NCBI GenBank assembly: GCA_030144725.1
Contig: JASKMD010000019.1
Span: forward strand, 6,274,920-6,338,919
Source: Haematococcus lacustris
Taxonomy: Eukaryota; Chlorophyta; Chlorophyceae; Chlamydomonadales; Haematococcaceae
Length of the DNA stretch: 64,000 nt
Direction: 5' to 3'
Shown here: one piece after another, positions 10,151 through 21,817 of the stretch
Position numbering within the stretch: position 1 is the first letter of the stretch
Layout of the letters: the number at the start of each line of letters is the position of its first letter
Notes under the pieces: model-generated
Seen by the model: the letters and a program-made list of their open reading frames with translations, nothing else
Told to the model about the DNA's origin: nothing
Database searches by the model: none
Translations under genes and position numbers: made by a program

Positions 10151-10719
10151 AGCAACTCGGAGCGGGCAACATGGAGTGGGCAGCTTGGAGTGGGATCCCG
10201 TAGTAGCAGCCCACCCAGCCCACCCATGCCATGCCATGCCCACACACCACAATGACCCTACCCATCCCTTTCCTAAGGGGACGATAGGTGGATGGTTGTC
10301 AGCCCGTGCTTGTTGTGCGACATGGCATAGGTGTGGTAGGTGGGCGTCAATGGTAGTGTGGTGGGTGAAGGATAGCGGGAGCACATAAGAGGAGCCTATG
10401 AAGTTGCACCCGGTGTAGTACATCACCAAGAAGAGTTGTAGCATCACGCTTGTTGTAGCGTCCATCCTTGTTGTCACGTTGTCACCTTGTACCCATCGTT
10501 GTGTTGTTGTGTTGTCACCATGGTGTGTGTGTGGTGTGGTGGTCTTGTTGTTGGTGTTGTTGGTGTTGGTGATGTCATTGTTGGTGTTGTATGGTGTTGT
10601 TACCTTGTCACCTTATGCGGAGGTGTTGCAAGTCGTTGATGCATTAACCCATATGCTTAGCATTCCCATAGGGAGGTGTCTCCGGGTGATGGTGGACTAA
10701 GACATGTGTATAGGAGTAG

Positions 10720-11035
10720 CGAAGTGAGGTGTTGCGGGGCGTTTGGGTGTTGAACATGTGTTTTGCGGGGGTGTTGCGGAATGTTTGGGTGTCGATACAT
10801 GTGCTTGCGAGTCCCGTAGCGAGGTGTTGCGGGGTGTTGGGTGTCAATACATGTGTTTTGCGGGGGTGTTGCGGGGTGTTTGGGTGTCAATACATGTGTT
10901 TTGCGGGGGTGATGCGGGGTGTTTGAGCGTCAACACATGTGTTTTGCGGGGGTGTAGCGAGGTGTTGCGAGGTGTTTGAGCGTCAATGCATGTGTTTTGC
11001 GGGGTTGTAGCGAGGTGTTGCGGGGTGTTTGGACA
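10720..11035. repeat. Minisatellite of about 43 bp in element A
   Basis: Tandem units containing ACATGTGTTTTGCGGGG and TTGCGGGGTGTTTG. The equivalent array in element B lies at 16420-16765. Confidence 0.85.
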
Positions 11036-11054
11036 AGGAGATATGTAACAAGCG

Positions 11055-11330
11055 TCCGAACAGATACTCAAACAAGCGTCTGTACAGATAGCAAAACAAG
11101 CGTCTGTACAGATAGCAAAGCAAGCATCTGTACAGATAGCAAAGAAGCATCTGTACAGATAGCTCAGAGGCATCTGTACAGATAGCTCAGAGGCATCTGT
11201 ACAGATAGCTGAAAGGGGCATCTGTACAGATAGCTAAGAAGGCATCTGTACAGATAACAATACACATCTGTACAGATAGCTTTGCAGACATCTGTACAGA
11301 TAGCTACATAGCGTATCTGTACAGATAAGA
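11055..11330. repeat. Element A right subterminal array of TCTGTACAGAT
   Basis: About ten copies of the same TGTACA-cored palindrome as the left array, spaced 25-30 bp, ending just before the conserved right end block. Confidence 0.9.
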
Positions 11331-11472
11331 AGCGAAGAAATTCGCGGCCCATTTACGTCGCAACGGATGCACGGAGTTACATAAGACTTGTACCGTTCGA
11401 ACGGCCTTCTACTCTAGTTTTCATAGAGCTATGGTCGGTCCAATCGCGACCGGTCCTTGTTTATCGTGAGTG

Positions 11473-13202
11473 TGGTGTGCCCCAAATGCCGTGTCGTTGG
11501 TGTCAGGGCTCCAATAGGTGGTGGTTTCTGGTCTAACTGTGAGTGGATCAGCCCATCTTTGGACGGTACTTGGAAAGCTTCGTGTGGCGAGTAGGGTGTT
11601 CAGGGCTTTGTCTTGTGCCCCTCTCATGGGGTGGTGGCTGCTCTGTGCGTCCTGTCTCCTTAGGAGGGCCACTACCTCTGTGGCCAGGTTGCGTGTGTGG
11701 GGTGTGTGTTGTAACCAAGCGTGTAGATGTTGGTGTTGGTCTTTTGTCAGGAGGCCAACTGTGCGACCCGACTGGTCGTGGACCGTTACGTGTTGCACTA
11801 AGTCGTGCCGTGGCATAATGGGCTCCCCCGTGCTGAGGCTCATCGCGGGGGCGGTCATGTGGGGGTGAAGTTGGAGGAAGGTTTCGCAATTGCCCGTCCC
11901 GACGATGTCCGTCTGCGGGTTGATGGGGTAGGTGTGGAAGGTGGCCTTCGAGTGCAGGTTGGTGCACCGGGGTAGCCAGGTGTGCGGGTCCGGTAGTCCC
12001 TGTCGGGTGTGGGCCGGCAGGTGCGTGTCGGGCCTCGCATGCCTGGCCTCTTGTATCTGCCTATTTTCCTCGTCGTAGTCGTTGCGCTTTGCTATGTAGT
12101 CCAGGTGTGCCGTGATGAGCGGCGCCGGTTCGAGAGTGGGGTGCCAGTGTACTCGTATGAGGTCCGAGTGTGCTGACTGACGCATGGTAGTCTTGAAGTC
12201 ATTGCTGCCAAACTTGCATATAGGGCACAGCCAGTATCCTGGTTCCTTGTGTCCTGACAGGTAGGCTTCCTCGAGGCAGGCTGGGTGGTAGGCCCTCTTG
12301 CAGTTGTGGCACATTGGGCTGTCTCCTTTTGGTAGCCAGCACAGCTCACAGGTGCACACGTCCTTAGCCTCTTCCCTGCTGATGGTCTCTATGTGTGTGG
12401 GTGTATAGCCTTCTTCTGCACATAGTGGTAAAGCCCATCTGTCTATGACTGTGGGCTTCCAATGTACCTTGTAGTAGTTTTCCTTGTTGATGCCGTCCCA
12501 TTGCCAGCCATCTATGCTGGTAATGGCCTCTTGGTGGCCGTACATGGCCCCTAGTATGCAGCCTAGGTTCTTGGGTTTACAACAGCAGGCTTTATCCACC
12601 TTCCAGCTGGAGAGACCTGGGAGGTCAAGGCCTACTATGCGCACTATATCCTGCGGGATAGTTTGGGTCTGTCTGCCCTCATTGTTCCGTTTCGTGCCCG
12701 CCTTGGGTGGAGTGGGCTTCGTTGGGGCCGATTGTGTTGCTCGTTGCTCTCGTTTCAGCAGACGTGAGCTCGTCCTAATGGCCTCGTGGGCTGCGGGTGC
12801 CGCTGCGGTCCGGTCCGCCGTTGCCGGTTGAGTTGCGTGCTTGACCGCATACGCTTTCATATCCATATAGCGAGTTCTGGTGTCTGGCACTGCGGGTGTG
12901 GGCGCAAGTTCCGTGAGGCCCGCGGCCCATGTTGTGATTTTGCGCTGGTCGGGCGGGAGGTCGAGTGATGTGTTGCGGCTGTCTCGGATGGCACGCGTTG
13001 CGGACGCGTCTGGGCATGAGGGTTGGGCCGCCATGGCCGCAAGTTTGTTGAGAGCGATGATGTGCTTCTGCTTGACCTTTTTCCCGTACTTTGATGTGAG
13101 CATGCTACCGGTGATGATGTGTGTGTTGCCCTTGCAGCTGAGTTCAGAAGCGTGCGTGATGCCTAGGCTTTTGAGGCAGGTGATGCTGGCGCTGACGACA
13201 TC
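11473..13202 (-). CDS. Dualen ORF, segment with PHD finger
   Basis: Central segment of the Dualen polyprotein between reverse transcriptase and RNase H. The frame is open from 13205 to element A. A C4HC3 PHD finger lies at 12216-12350: CTCELC, CHNCKRAYHPAC, then WLCPIC (Cys/His spacing CxxC, CxxC, HxxC, CxxC). PHD fingers usually read histone H3 tails, so a role in chromatin targeting is possible but is inference. The remainder (virtual residues about 2138-2697) is basic and proline-rich at the start, with no other domain recognised. Bases 13152-13202 are part of the 837-bp duplication also present at 43508-43558. Confidence 0.85.
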
Positions 13203-13381
13203 CACTCAGGATAAATAAGGCCGACGCGAGGGCCTTTTTTGCATCGGAAGGACTTTCTGCTCCGATAGAACGATAGAGCGTTGAGTTTAAGGGGGACCAC
13301 GCTCTTGAATGAAGTCCTAACTCGCAGCGGTTGCGGAGATACAACGATCCGCGCGCGAGGTACCCCCCCCTTTTTGGGAAT

Positions 13382-14425
13382 CTGCACAGATGTCGGTTAA
13401 ATGAGCCCGGAATCTGTGCAGATGCATGTAGATGCCCTATGGACATACGACATCTGCACAGATGCATCCCTCGACATCTGCACAGCCGCCGACACAAACG
13501 ACATCTGCACAGATGCATCCCTCGACATCTGCACAGCCGTCGACACACTCGACATCTGCACAGCCAAGCATCCCTCGACATCTGCACAGCCGTCGACACA
13601 AACGACATCTGCACAGATGCATCCCTCGACATCTGCACAGCCGTCGACACAGTCGACATCTGCACAGATGCATCCCTCGACATCTGCACAGCTGTCGACA
13701 CAGTCGACATCTGCACAGCCAAGCATCCCTCGACATCTGCACAGCTGCCGACACAGTCGACATCTGCACAGCTAAGCATCCCTCGACATCTGCACAGCTG
13801 CCGACACAGTCGACATCTGCACAGATGCATCCCTCGACATCTGCACAGCTGCCGACACAGTCGACATCTGCACAGATGCATCCCTCGACATCTGCACAGC
13901 CGTTGACACAATCGACATCTGCACAGATGCATCCCTCGACATCTGCACAGCCGTCGACACAAACGACATCTGCACAGATGCATCCCTCGACATCTGCACA
14001 GCCGTCGACACAAACGACATCTGCACAGATGCATCCCTCGACATCTGCACAGCCGTCGACACACTCGACATCTGCACAGCCAAGCATCCCTCGACATCTG
14101 CACAGCCGTCGACACAAACGACATCTGCACAGATGCATCCCTCGACATCTGCACAGCCGTCGACACAGTCGACATCTGCACAGATGCATCCCTCGACATC
14201 TGCACAGCTGTCGACACAGTCGACATCTGCACAGCCAAGCATCCCTCGACATCTGCACAGCTGCCGACACAGTCGACATCTGCACAGCCAAGCATCCCTC
14301 GACATCTGCACAGCTGCCGACACAGTCGACATCTGCACAGATGCATCCCTCGACATCTGCACAGCTGCCGACACAGTCGACATCTGCACAGATGCATCCC
14401 TCGACATCTGCACAGCTGCCAAGTA
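13382..14425. repeat. Element B left subterminal array of CATCTGCACAG
   Basis: Dozens of CATCTGCACAG sites, almost all in one orientation, alternating with spacers such as ATGCATCCCTCGA and CCGTCGACACAGTCGA. There is a higher-order duplication: a run of about 560 bp near 13500 recurs near 14060. Confidence 0.92.
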
Positions 14426-15096
14426 GTGCAGATGTGCACATGAAGAAAAGGCTTGCATGAAGGTTACGCAAAGGCACCGCGAAGAAAGCAAAGTAATCGC
14501 AAAGGAATCAAGACTCTTCCACCATAACACGGTATGCCCTAAGGTTACAAAATAACCAGGCTGCATGGAGACCTGCATGAAGGTACCGCGAAGGAAGCAA
14601 AGGAATCACGCAAGGATCCAGACTGCCCCGCTAAGCTGGCATTGGCAGGCAGGAGCGGCCAGGAGCAGCCAACACAACCGTCGCCAAAAGGCTAGCTATG
14701 AGCCGACCAGCCGCATAGCATTGGCGACCAGCCATAAAAAGATGCCATCAGGTTGAGCGATAGGATCAGAGATAGCGACAGGAAACGGAAGGAGGTGCAG
14801 CGATGCAGCGATGCAGCGATGCAGCGATGCGGCATAAGAAATGCACGAGGTGCAACTAGGACACGTAGCCCGAAGCCTATGAGACGGAGCGGAAGAGGAG
14901 TGGAGGAGCCCGGAGAGGCGGTCAGGAGCCATGCAAGAGACGAAGCTGGGTGCACAAAGTTGGGTGCACCCACACAAACCCCTCCCTAGCGAATGGTGAG
15001 TAGTTTATCTTGCAGTCATGTGGCTCCAAATACCTTGCCTGATGATTTGCCAACAACTGAATAGCTGCAGGTTCAATGGTCCCAACCTCCCCTTCT
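14426..15096. other. Element B unique spacer
   Basis: No gene recognised. A four-unit GCAGCGAT repeat sits at about 14797-14829. Confidence 0.5.
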
Positions 15097-15300
15097 CCAG
15101 CCCAGCCCAGCCCAACCCAGCCCAGCCCAGCCCAGCCCAGCCCAGCCCAGCCCAGCCCAGCCCAGCCCAGCCCAGCCCAGCCCAGCCCAGCCCAGCCCAG
15201 CCCAGCCCAGCCCAGCCCAGCCCAGCCCAGCCCAGCCCAGCCCAGCCCAGCCCAGCCCAGCCCAGCCCAGCCCAGCCCGGCCCGGCCCGGCCCGGCCCGC
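15097..15300. repeat. (CCCAG)n array in element B
   Basis: Pentanucleotide array of about 200 bp, same strand sense as those in A, C and D, ending in CCCGG units. Confidence 0.95.
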
Positions 15301-15674
15301 ATAGCGCCCCTTCCCTCCCCTCCCCTCCCTCCCCCACCACCACCTCCTTCATCACCCTACCACAAGAAGCAGGTGCATGGAGCGCAAGAGCAGCCAGGAG
15401 CTGCAGCCATGGAGGCGCTGCCAGGTAGGTATAGAAGTGGCGCTAGCAAAGAGTGAGTGGCCAACCCCTGCACATGGGTGGTCCGATGCCCAGCCTAACC
15501 GCAAAGATGCCCATTGTTTACTGCAGGTCCCACGGTCAGCCCTTCCCTCTTCCCCCCTTCCTCCTTCCCCCTTCCCCCTTCCTCCTTCCCCCCTCCCCTG
15601 TCCCACCACCTCCAAGCCTGGCACCCCACCTACCTCCCGCCTTTCCCACCCCCCGCCCCACGACACACGCTGCA

Positions 15675-15797
15675 GCCCTCTCCCTACCCTACCCTTGGCG
15701 TAGCAGCCCTCTCCCTACCCTACCCTTGGCGTAGCAGCCCTCTCCCTACCCTACCCTTGGCGTAGCAGCCCTCTCCCTACCCTACCCTTGGCGTAGC
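15675..15797. repeat. 31-bp tandem repeat in element B
   Basis: About four copies of the CCCTACCCTTGGCGTAGCAG-containing unit shared with element A. Confidence 0.9.
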
Positions 15798-16002
15798 AAC
15801 CTGGAGCGGGCAGCTTGGAGTGGGATCCAGTAGTAGCAGCCCACCCAGCCCACCCTGGCCATGCCATGCCCACACACCACAATGACCCTACCCATCCCTC
15901 TCAAAAGGGATAGTTGAGCGCTTGGGTGGTTGTCAGCCCGTGCTTGTTGTCCTCGTCATCTTGCCGCCTTGTTGCGATGTTGTTGTGTTGTCACCTTGTT
16001 GG

Positions 16003-16290
16003 GGTGTGGTGTGGTGTGGTGTGGTGTGGTGTGGTGTGGTGTGGTGTGGTGTGGTGTGGTGTGGTGTGGTGTGGTGTGGTGTGGTGTGGTGTGGTGTGGT
16101 GTGGTGTGGTGTGGTGTGGTGTGGTGTGGTGTGGTGTGGTGTGGTGTGGTGTGGTGTGGTGTGGTGTGGTGTGGTGTGGTGTGGTGTGGTGTGGTGTGGT
16201 GTGGTGTGGTGATGTGTGGTGATGTGTGGTGATGTGCGGTGATGTGTGGTGATGTGTGGTGATGTGTGGTGATGGTGATGCATGTTTAAC
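16003..16290. repeat. (GTGGT)n and derived array in element B
   Basis: About 40 GTGGT units, then about seven copies of a decamer GATGTGTGGT. Absent at this position in element A. Confidence 0.95.
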
Positions 16291-16419
16291 CTGAGTGATG
16301 GTGATGGTGATGGTGATGGTGTGTGGTGTCACCTTCTTGTTGTGTTGTGTCGTTGCTACCTTGTCACATCGTAGGGAGGTGTTATTATCATTGGGTGCAT
16401 CAATGCATGTGCTTAGCAT

Positions 16420-16765
16420 AGCCATATTGAGGTGTTGTGGAGTGATGGTGCATCGAGACATGTGCTTGCAAGTCCCGTAGCGAGGTGTTGCGGGATGTTT
16501 GGGTATCCACACATGTGTTTTGCGGGGATGTTGCGGGATGTTTGGGTCGTCAATGCATGTGTTTTGCGGGGATGTTGCGAGGTGTTGCGGGGTGTTGGGT
16601 CGTCAATACATGTGTTTAGCGGGGATGTTGCGGGGTGTTTTGGGTGTCAATACATGTGTTTTGCGGGGGTGTAGCAAGGTGTTGCGGGGTGTTTGGTGGT
16701 CAATACATGTGTTTTGCGGGGGTGTTGCGGGATGTTTGGGTGTCAATGCATGTGCTTTGCGGATG
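16420..16765. repeat. Minisatellite of about 43 bp in element B
   Basis: Equivalent of the element A array at 10720-11035, with the same ACATGTGTTTTGCGGGG core. Confidence 0.85.
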
Positions 16766-16782
16766 TAAGAGTCGATGAAATA

Positions 16783-17160
16783 GTCGACATCTGTGCAGAT
16801 GAAGCAACGACATCTGCACAGCCAAGCCGCGAATGTAATAGTCGACATCTGTGCAGATGCTATAGACAACATCTGCACAGCCAAGGCTCGAATGTAATAG
16901 TCGACATCTGTGCAGATGTCGTCGTTAGCAGATGCACAGATGTCGGTGTCAACATCTGCACAGCCAAGCATTGAATGTAATAGTCGACATCTGTGCAGAT
17001 GTCGTCGTCAGCAGCTGCACAGATGTTGGTCGCGGTATACGACATCTGTGCAGATGTCGACTTTCCGCAGCTGCACAGATGTTGACATCGCCTGCATCTG
17101 TGCAGATGTCGACTATCAGCAGCTGTGCAGATAAAGGACAACCGACATCTGTGCAGATTG
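16783..17160. repeat. Element B right subterminal array, TGCACA/TGTGCA core
   Basis: Sites read mostly CATCTGTGCAGATG, the reverse complement of the left-array site, mixed with some CATCTGCACAG. Inverted orientation of subterminal sites at opposite ends is typical of elements whose transposase binds both ends. Confidence 0.85.
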
Positions 17161-17307
17161 CTTGGTTATGAAATTCGCGGCCCATTTGCGTCGCAACGGA
17201 TGCACGGAGTTACGTAAGACTTGTACCGTTCGAACGGCCTTCTACTCTACTTTTCAATGGGCTATGGTCGGCCCAATCGCGACCGGTCCTTGTTTATCAT
17301 GAGTGTC

Positions 17308-17973
17308 GTGTGCTTGAGAGCTGCTGGCCTGTGTGATGAGGCGGCCGAGTGTTTGGCACTCTTCATGGTAGAGAGGTAGCCCCTCTTCCGTGGCCGACAG
17401 TCCGGATATAGAGTTATAGACTAGCTGCCGTGCCCTAAGGGTGTGATGAAGGAGGGTGAGCATGCGGTGTCCTTGTGTGCTAGCCTGGGTACTGAGCCAT
17501 GTGATTTGTTTGTGCAGCATGCTCCTCGATATGTGGGCGTGTGCCACATCTGTGGACTGGAGACTGTGTATGAGGGCTGTCGTGTTGCGAGCGTAATATT
17601 CCTGGGCTGTGGAGCTGATGCCCATGCCTAGCTTCTCGGCGTCTTCTCTGATGATGGCATTGGGCGTTCCAAGGGGGAGTCTGAGTTTAAGCTTCACGCA
17701 TTGATTGATGGACCTGTCGTACAGCTCAAGGTCCCCTGGGGTGCAGGGCACGGCACAGAAGCTGTAGGCTAGGCTGGGTATGATGGCCGTGCGGATGATG
17801 TGTATGGCCTGTCTAGCGCTAGCAAAGGAGCATCTGAGTCTCTCAAGTTTTTGGCGGAGCTGGGTAATCATAGCTGTGTGTTGTGGTTTCCAGTCCAGCG
17901 TCATGGTGATGAGCACCCCCAGGTAGGTGAAGGGTGAGGTCGGGCGGTGGTAGGTGACGGGTTTCCCTTGTAG
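17308..17973 (-). CDS. Duplicated Dualen ORF segment, downstream copy
   Basis: Coding sequence between reverse transcriptase and the PHD segment (SLAYSFCAVPCTPGDLELYD through GRLITQASSSQAHD). It is the major part of the 837-bp duplication. The other copy lies at 43559-44012 and 46301-46505. I found no mismatch between the copies by eye. Its flanks are element B on the left and element D on the right. Confidence 0.9.
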
Positions 17974-18010
17974 CACCCAGGCAAATTAGTAACAGCATTT
18001 TTGAGATTCA

Positions 18011-18464
18011 GAGCCTCGGACTTGGTACATAGTCAAATGAAGGCATTGTAAGATTGGGGGTTGAAACTAAAATTCGTGATTTTGCGCGGTTGGTGAGATA
18101 CGGCCATGCTACAGTACTGTAGAGGTCTACAGTACTGTCGGGGTACCTCGCGAGTACACGAACAGAGCCTCGGACTTGGTACATAGTCTAAAGAAGGCAT
18201 TGTAAGATCGGGGGTTGAAACTAAAATTCGTGATTTTGCGCGGTTGGTGAGATACGGCCATGCTACAGTACTGTAGAGGTCTACAGTACTGTCGGGGTAC
18301 CTCGCGAGTACACGAACAGAGCCTCGGACTTGGTACATAGTCTAAAGAAGGCATTGTAAGATCGGGGGTTGAAACTAAAATTCGTGATTTTGCGCGGTTG
18401 GTGAGATACGGCCATGCTACAGTACTGTAGAGGTCTACAGTACTGTCGGGGTACCTCGCGAGAG
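18011..18464. repeat. 154-bp direct repeat, three copies
   Basis: Three tandem units starting GAGCCTCGGACTTGGTAC at 18011, 18165 and 18319, each ending with CTACAGTACTGT sites and GGGGTACCTCGCGAG. They are nearly identical. Confidence 0.92.
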
Positions 18465-19235
18465 ACCACTTACAGTACTGTAGACATCTACAGTACTGTA
18501 GACATCTACAGTACTGTAGACATCTACAGTACTGTAGGTGCCTCGAGGTACCTCGAGAGACCATTTACAGTACTGTAGAGGTCTACAGTACTGTAGACAT
18601 CTACAGTACTGTAGACATCTACAGTACTGTAGACATCTACAGTACTGTAGACATCTACAGTACTGTAGACATCTACAGTACTGTAGGTACCTCGAGGTAC
18701 CTCGAGAGACCACTTACAGTACTGTAGACATCTACAGTACTGTAGACATCTACAGTACTGTAGACATCTACAGTACTGTAGGTGCCTCGAGGTACCTCGA
18801 GAGACCACTTACAGTACTGTAGATGTCTACAGTACTGTAGATGTCTACAGTATTGTAGACATCTACAGTACTGTAGACATCTACAGTACTGTAGACATCT
18901 ACAGTACTGTAGACATCTACAGTACTGTAGGTACCTCGAGGTACCTCGAGAGACCACTTACAGTACTGTAGACATCTACAGTACTGTAGACATCTACAGT
19001 ACTGTAGACATCTACAGTACTGTAGACATCTACAGTACTGTAGACATCTACAGTACTGTAGACATCTACAGTACTGTAGGTACCTCGAGGTACCTCGAGA
19101 GACCACTTACAGTACTGTAGACATCTACAGTACTGTAGACATCTACAGTACTGTAGACATCTACAGTACTGTAGGTGCCTCGAGGTACCTCGAGAGACCA
19201 CTTACAGTACTGTAGATGTCTACAGTACTGTCGGG
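18465..19235. repeat. Element D left subterminal CTACAGTACTGTAG array
   Basis: 18-bp units (14-bp palindrome plus the spacer ACAT or ATGT) in blocks of 3-8, separated by a GGTACCTCGAGGTACCTCGA-type punctuation segment that is itself palindromic. Confidence 0.92.
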
Positions 19236-20124
19236 GGACCCTCGCACCTTGTAACATTTAAGAAACACACTACGGAATGCACTACGGCATAGCACAATGC
19301 CTTCAAGCACTTCGAAGATTTCGCGGCTTGCCTTGCACGGAATGACCACCTCACTTGCATTCAAGGCATCCGTGCAACACCCGTGCCTTAGTCGCATCAT
19401 CGTGTAGCCGGTATTGTAGCGATGGCATTGCACGAGGTTACCCATACTCGCAGCCACATCTAGCCCATACTCGCAGCCACATACTCGGCAATCAACCTCG
19501 CGGCCACACAGCTGGTCCACAGATGGCATCGCACGAGGTTACCCATACTCGCAGCCACATCTAGCCCATACTCGCAGCCACATACTCGCGGCCACACAAC
19601 CTCGCGGCCACACAGCTGGTCCAGCAGCGCAGAAGCATACCTGCGAGGCAGCTCGGTGCGAGGATCTCACCTCGCAGCCAGCCTCGCAGCCATTTTCCTC
19701 GCAGCCAGCCTCGCAGCCAGTTTCGCAGCCAGCCTTGCAGCCAGCCTCGCAGCCATCATCGCAGCTAGCCTCGCGGCCAGTTTCCTCACAACGATTCTCC
19801 GCAGTGAATCGCAAGCATTGATGCACCAACGCAAGGCAGGTGCAACGTGTTGTGAGCAGCGAAGAGGCTAGAAGGACTATGGTAAGAGCTTAGGACCAAG
19901 GTAAGAGCTTAGAAGGAGCTAGCATTGCGCAGCATAGCCCTTAGTATCCAGCCTAACCGCTACCACACCTGGTTGCTGCAGGTCTTACAATCACGCCTAG
20001 TAACCCCCTGATTACCACCCCCTCCATATCCCCCTCACCACCACCACCACCACCACCATCACCACCACCACCACCATTTCATCACCTCCCACAACGTTCC
20101 CACTGTTGCCTCCCTTGTGTTGCA
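19236..20124. other. Element D internal unique region
   Basis: Contains a (CTCGCAGCCA)n-type imperfect repeat at about 19440-19790 and (CCA)n at 20037-20075. No gene recognised. Confidence 0.6.
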
Positions 20125-20338
20125 GCCCAGCCCAGCCCAGCCCAGCCCAGCCCAGCCCAGCCCAGCCCAGCCCAGCCCAGCCCAGCCCAGCCCAGCCCAG
20201 CCCAGCCCAGCCCAGCCCAGCCCAGCCCAGCCCAGCCCAGCCCAGCCCAGCCCAGCCCAGCCCAGCCCAGCCCAGCCCAGCCCAGCCCAGCCCAGCCCAG
20301 CCCAGCCCAGCCCAGCCCAGCCCAGCCCAGCCCAGCCC
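20125..20338. repeat. (CCCAG)n array in element D
   Basis: About 42 pentanucleotide units, same strand sense as in A, B and C. Confidence 0.95.
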
Positions 20339-21817
20339 TACTCTCCCACCCTGCATTTCCTACTGAGGTGAGAACAAAGGAAGGTGGGCCGTAATGGAGG
20401 GTTGCTACACCTGCCCCTCCATCTGCCAGCTCTACATCTCCCTACTCTAATGGTGAGTGCATCAAGTACCCATGTCCAATGTTTGTTTCCGTTGACAAAT
20501 CGTCACACCATTGCCGCAGGTCTTGTGCGCCTACACGTGAGACTATCAATGCGCTCCCCACTTCTCTCGCCCTCCACATGGACCTCCCCTTCCCTTCCCT
20601 CCCCTTCCTCCCCTTCCTCCCACACACATATACACCACACCCCAGCAAAAGGTGGGTGCAGGTATGTGGCACCCTGTACCCACCTTAACCGCTAGCATGC
20701 CCCTTGTCCCGCTGCAGGGTTGATCGTCACACCCTTCCCCATCCCCTTTTCCTCCCCTTTCCCACGCCCACCACCAACGCCCAGCTTGTCGTCCCTACAC
20801 TTCCACCTCTACCCACCCCCCACTTCCCCCCTCCCCGTCACCTCTCCCCTGACATCCCAGCAGCCAGGAGAAAGCCCACCCCACCCACCCTCTTCCCACC
20901 ACTCCCATCCCCCTCTCCCTCCCTCTCCCCTCCCATACGTGTCAAGCCTACCCTTCCCCTCTCCCACCCTTCGATTGACGTGGCATCGCAACCCCCACCT
21001 CACCCCACCTTCCCTTCCCTACACCCTACACTCCCCACCGCAGTCCCACCCCACTGGCGCATGGGATATGTTGCCTGGTGTGAGCAGGTAGGAGGCCAGG
21101 AGGACCACAAAGGTAAGGCCACGGTGATAGCTAACACAGCGCCCAGCCTGGTCACACTACAGCACGTGTATGCCCCTTGGTTGCAGGTCTAGTGGGCACC
21201 TCCCTTCCACTTCCCTTTCCCCTACACAACCACCCCCTCCCAATTCATCCTCCCCCGCCCCCGCCCCCGCCCCCGCCCCCGCCCCCGCCCCCGCCCCCGC
21301 CCCCGCCCCCGCCCCCGCCCCTGCCCCCACCCCCACCCATGCCCCCACCCACCCCAACCCATGCCCCCAACCCATGCCCCCACCCACCCAAACCCATGCC
21401 CCCAACCCAACCCACCCCCGCCCAGCCCAACCCGGTTGAGCCTCCCGCCTCCCCACCTCCCGCCTCCCTGCCTCCCGCCTCCCCGTCCCCCGCCTCCCTG
21501 CCTCCCACCTCCCGCCTTCCACATCTACCCCCCCTCCCCGCCTTCACTCTTCCACTCCCCCCCCTTCCTAGCAGCAGTCATCAAGCAGCCAAAAGGTAGG
21601 TAGGTGCTACAGTGCCCCTACTATATCTGCTGCTGCTGCGCCCCTGCTGCTGCTGCTGCTGCCCCCCTGCTGCTGCTGCTGCCCCCCTACTGCTGCTGCT
21701 GCTACTGCTGCTGCTGCTGCTGCTGCTACTGCTGCCCTCTGCTGCTGCTGCTGCCCCCCTGCTGCTGCTGCTGCCCCCCTGCTGCTGCTGCTGCTGCTGC
21801 CCCCCTGCTGCTGCCTA
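20339..21817. other. Element D pyrimidine-rich region with splice-like junctions
   Basis: Pyrimidine-rich sequence with several intron-like 3' ends (for example ACCGCTAGCATGCCCC followed by CCGCTGCAG at about 20688-20718, and TTGGTTGCAG near 21187). Also (CCCCCG)n at 21255-21320 and (CTG)n runs at 21628-21815. No protein recognised. Confidence 0.55.

Larger units (their letters stand above)
7392..11472. mobile_element. Element A: non-coding CAC-ended element, 2-bp TSD
   Basis: 4,081 bp inserted in the Dualen ORF. The ends are inverted repeats, CACTCACGATAAATAAGG on the left and its complement with one mismatch on the right (TTGTTTATCGTGAGTG). The flanking duplication is TG (7390-7391 and 11473-11474); removing the element restores the LINE frame exactly. 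No transposase is encoded. Layout: 175-bp left end block, left palindrome array, unique spacer, (CCCAG)n, a 31-bp tandem repeat, a minisatellite of about 43 bp, right palindrome array, and a right end block of about 137 bp. CAC termini, short target duplications and subterminal repeats resemble EnSpm/CACTA-type elements; that assignment is inference. Confidence 0.9.
13203..17305. mobile_element. Element B: relative of A with a different palindrome, 2-bp TSD
   Basis: 4,103 bp. Ends CACTCAGGATAAATAAGG and (right end, complement) CACTCATGATAAACAAGG; target duplication TC (13201-13202, 17306-17307). The uninterrupted sequence survives at 43550-43570, which proves the borders. The left 175 bp and right 137 bp are close to element A, and the internal order of modules is the same. 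The subterminal arrays, however, carry a TGCACA core in place of TGTACA. No transposase is encoded. Confidence 0.92.

Noticed and set aside
13144..14578. Cys-rich long frames such as LCRCRGMHLCRC over the element B array
   Set aside because: Translation of a tandem repeat of CATCTGCACAG; all frames are open and it lies in a non-coding element.
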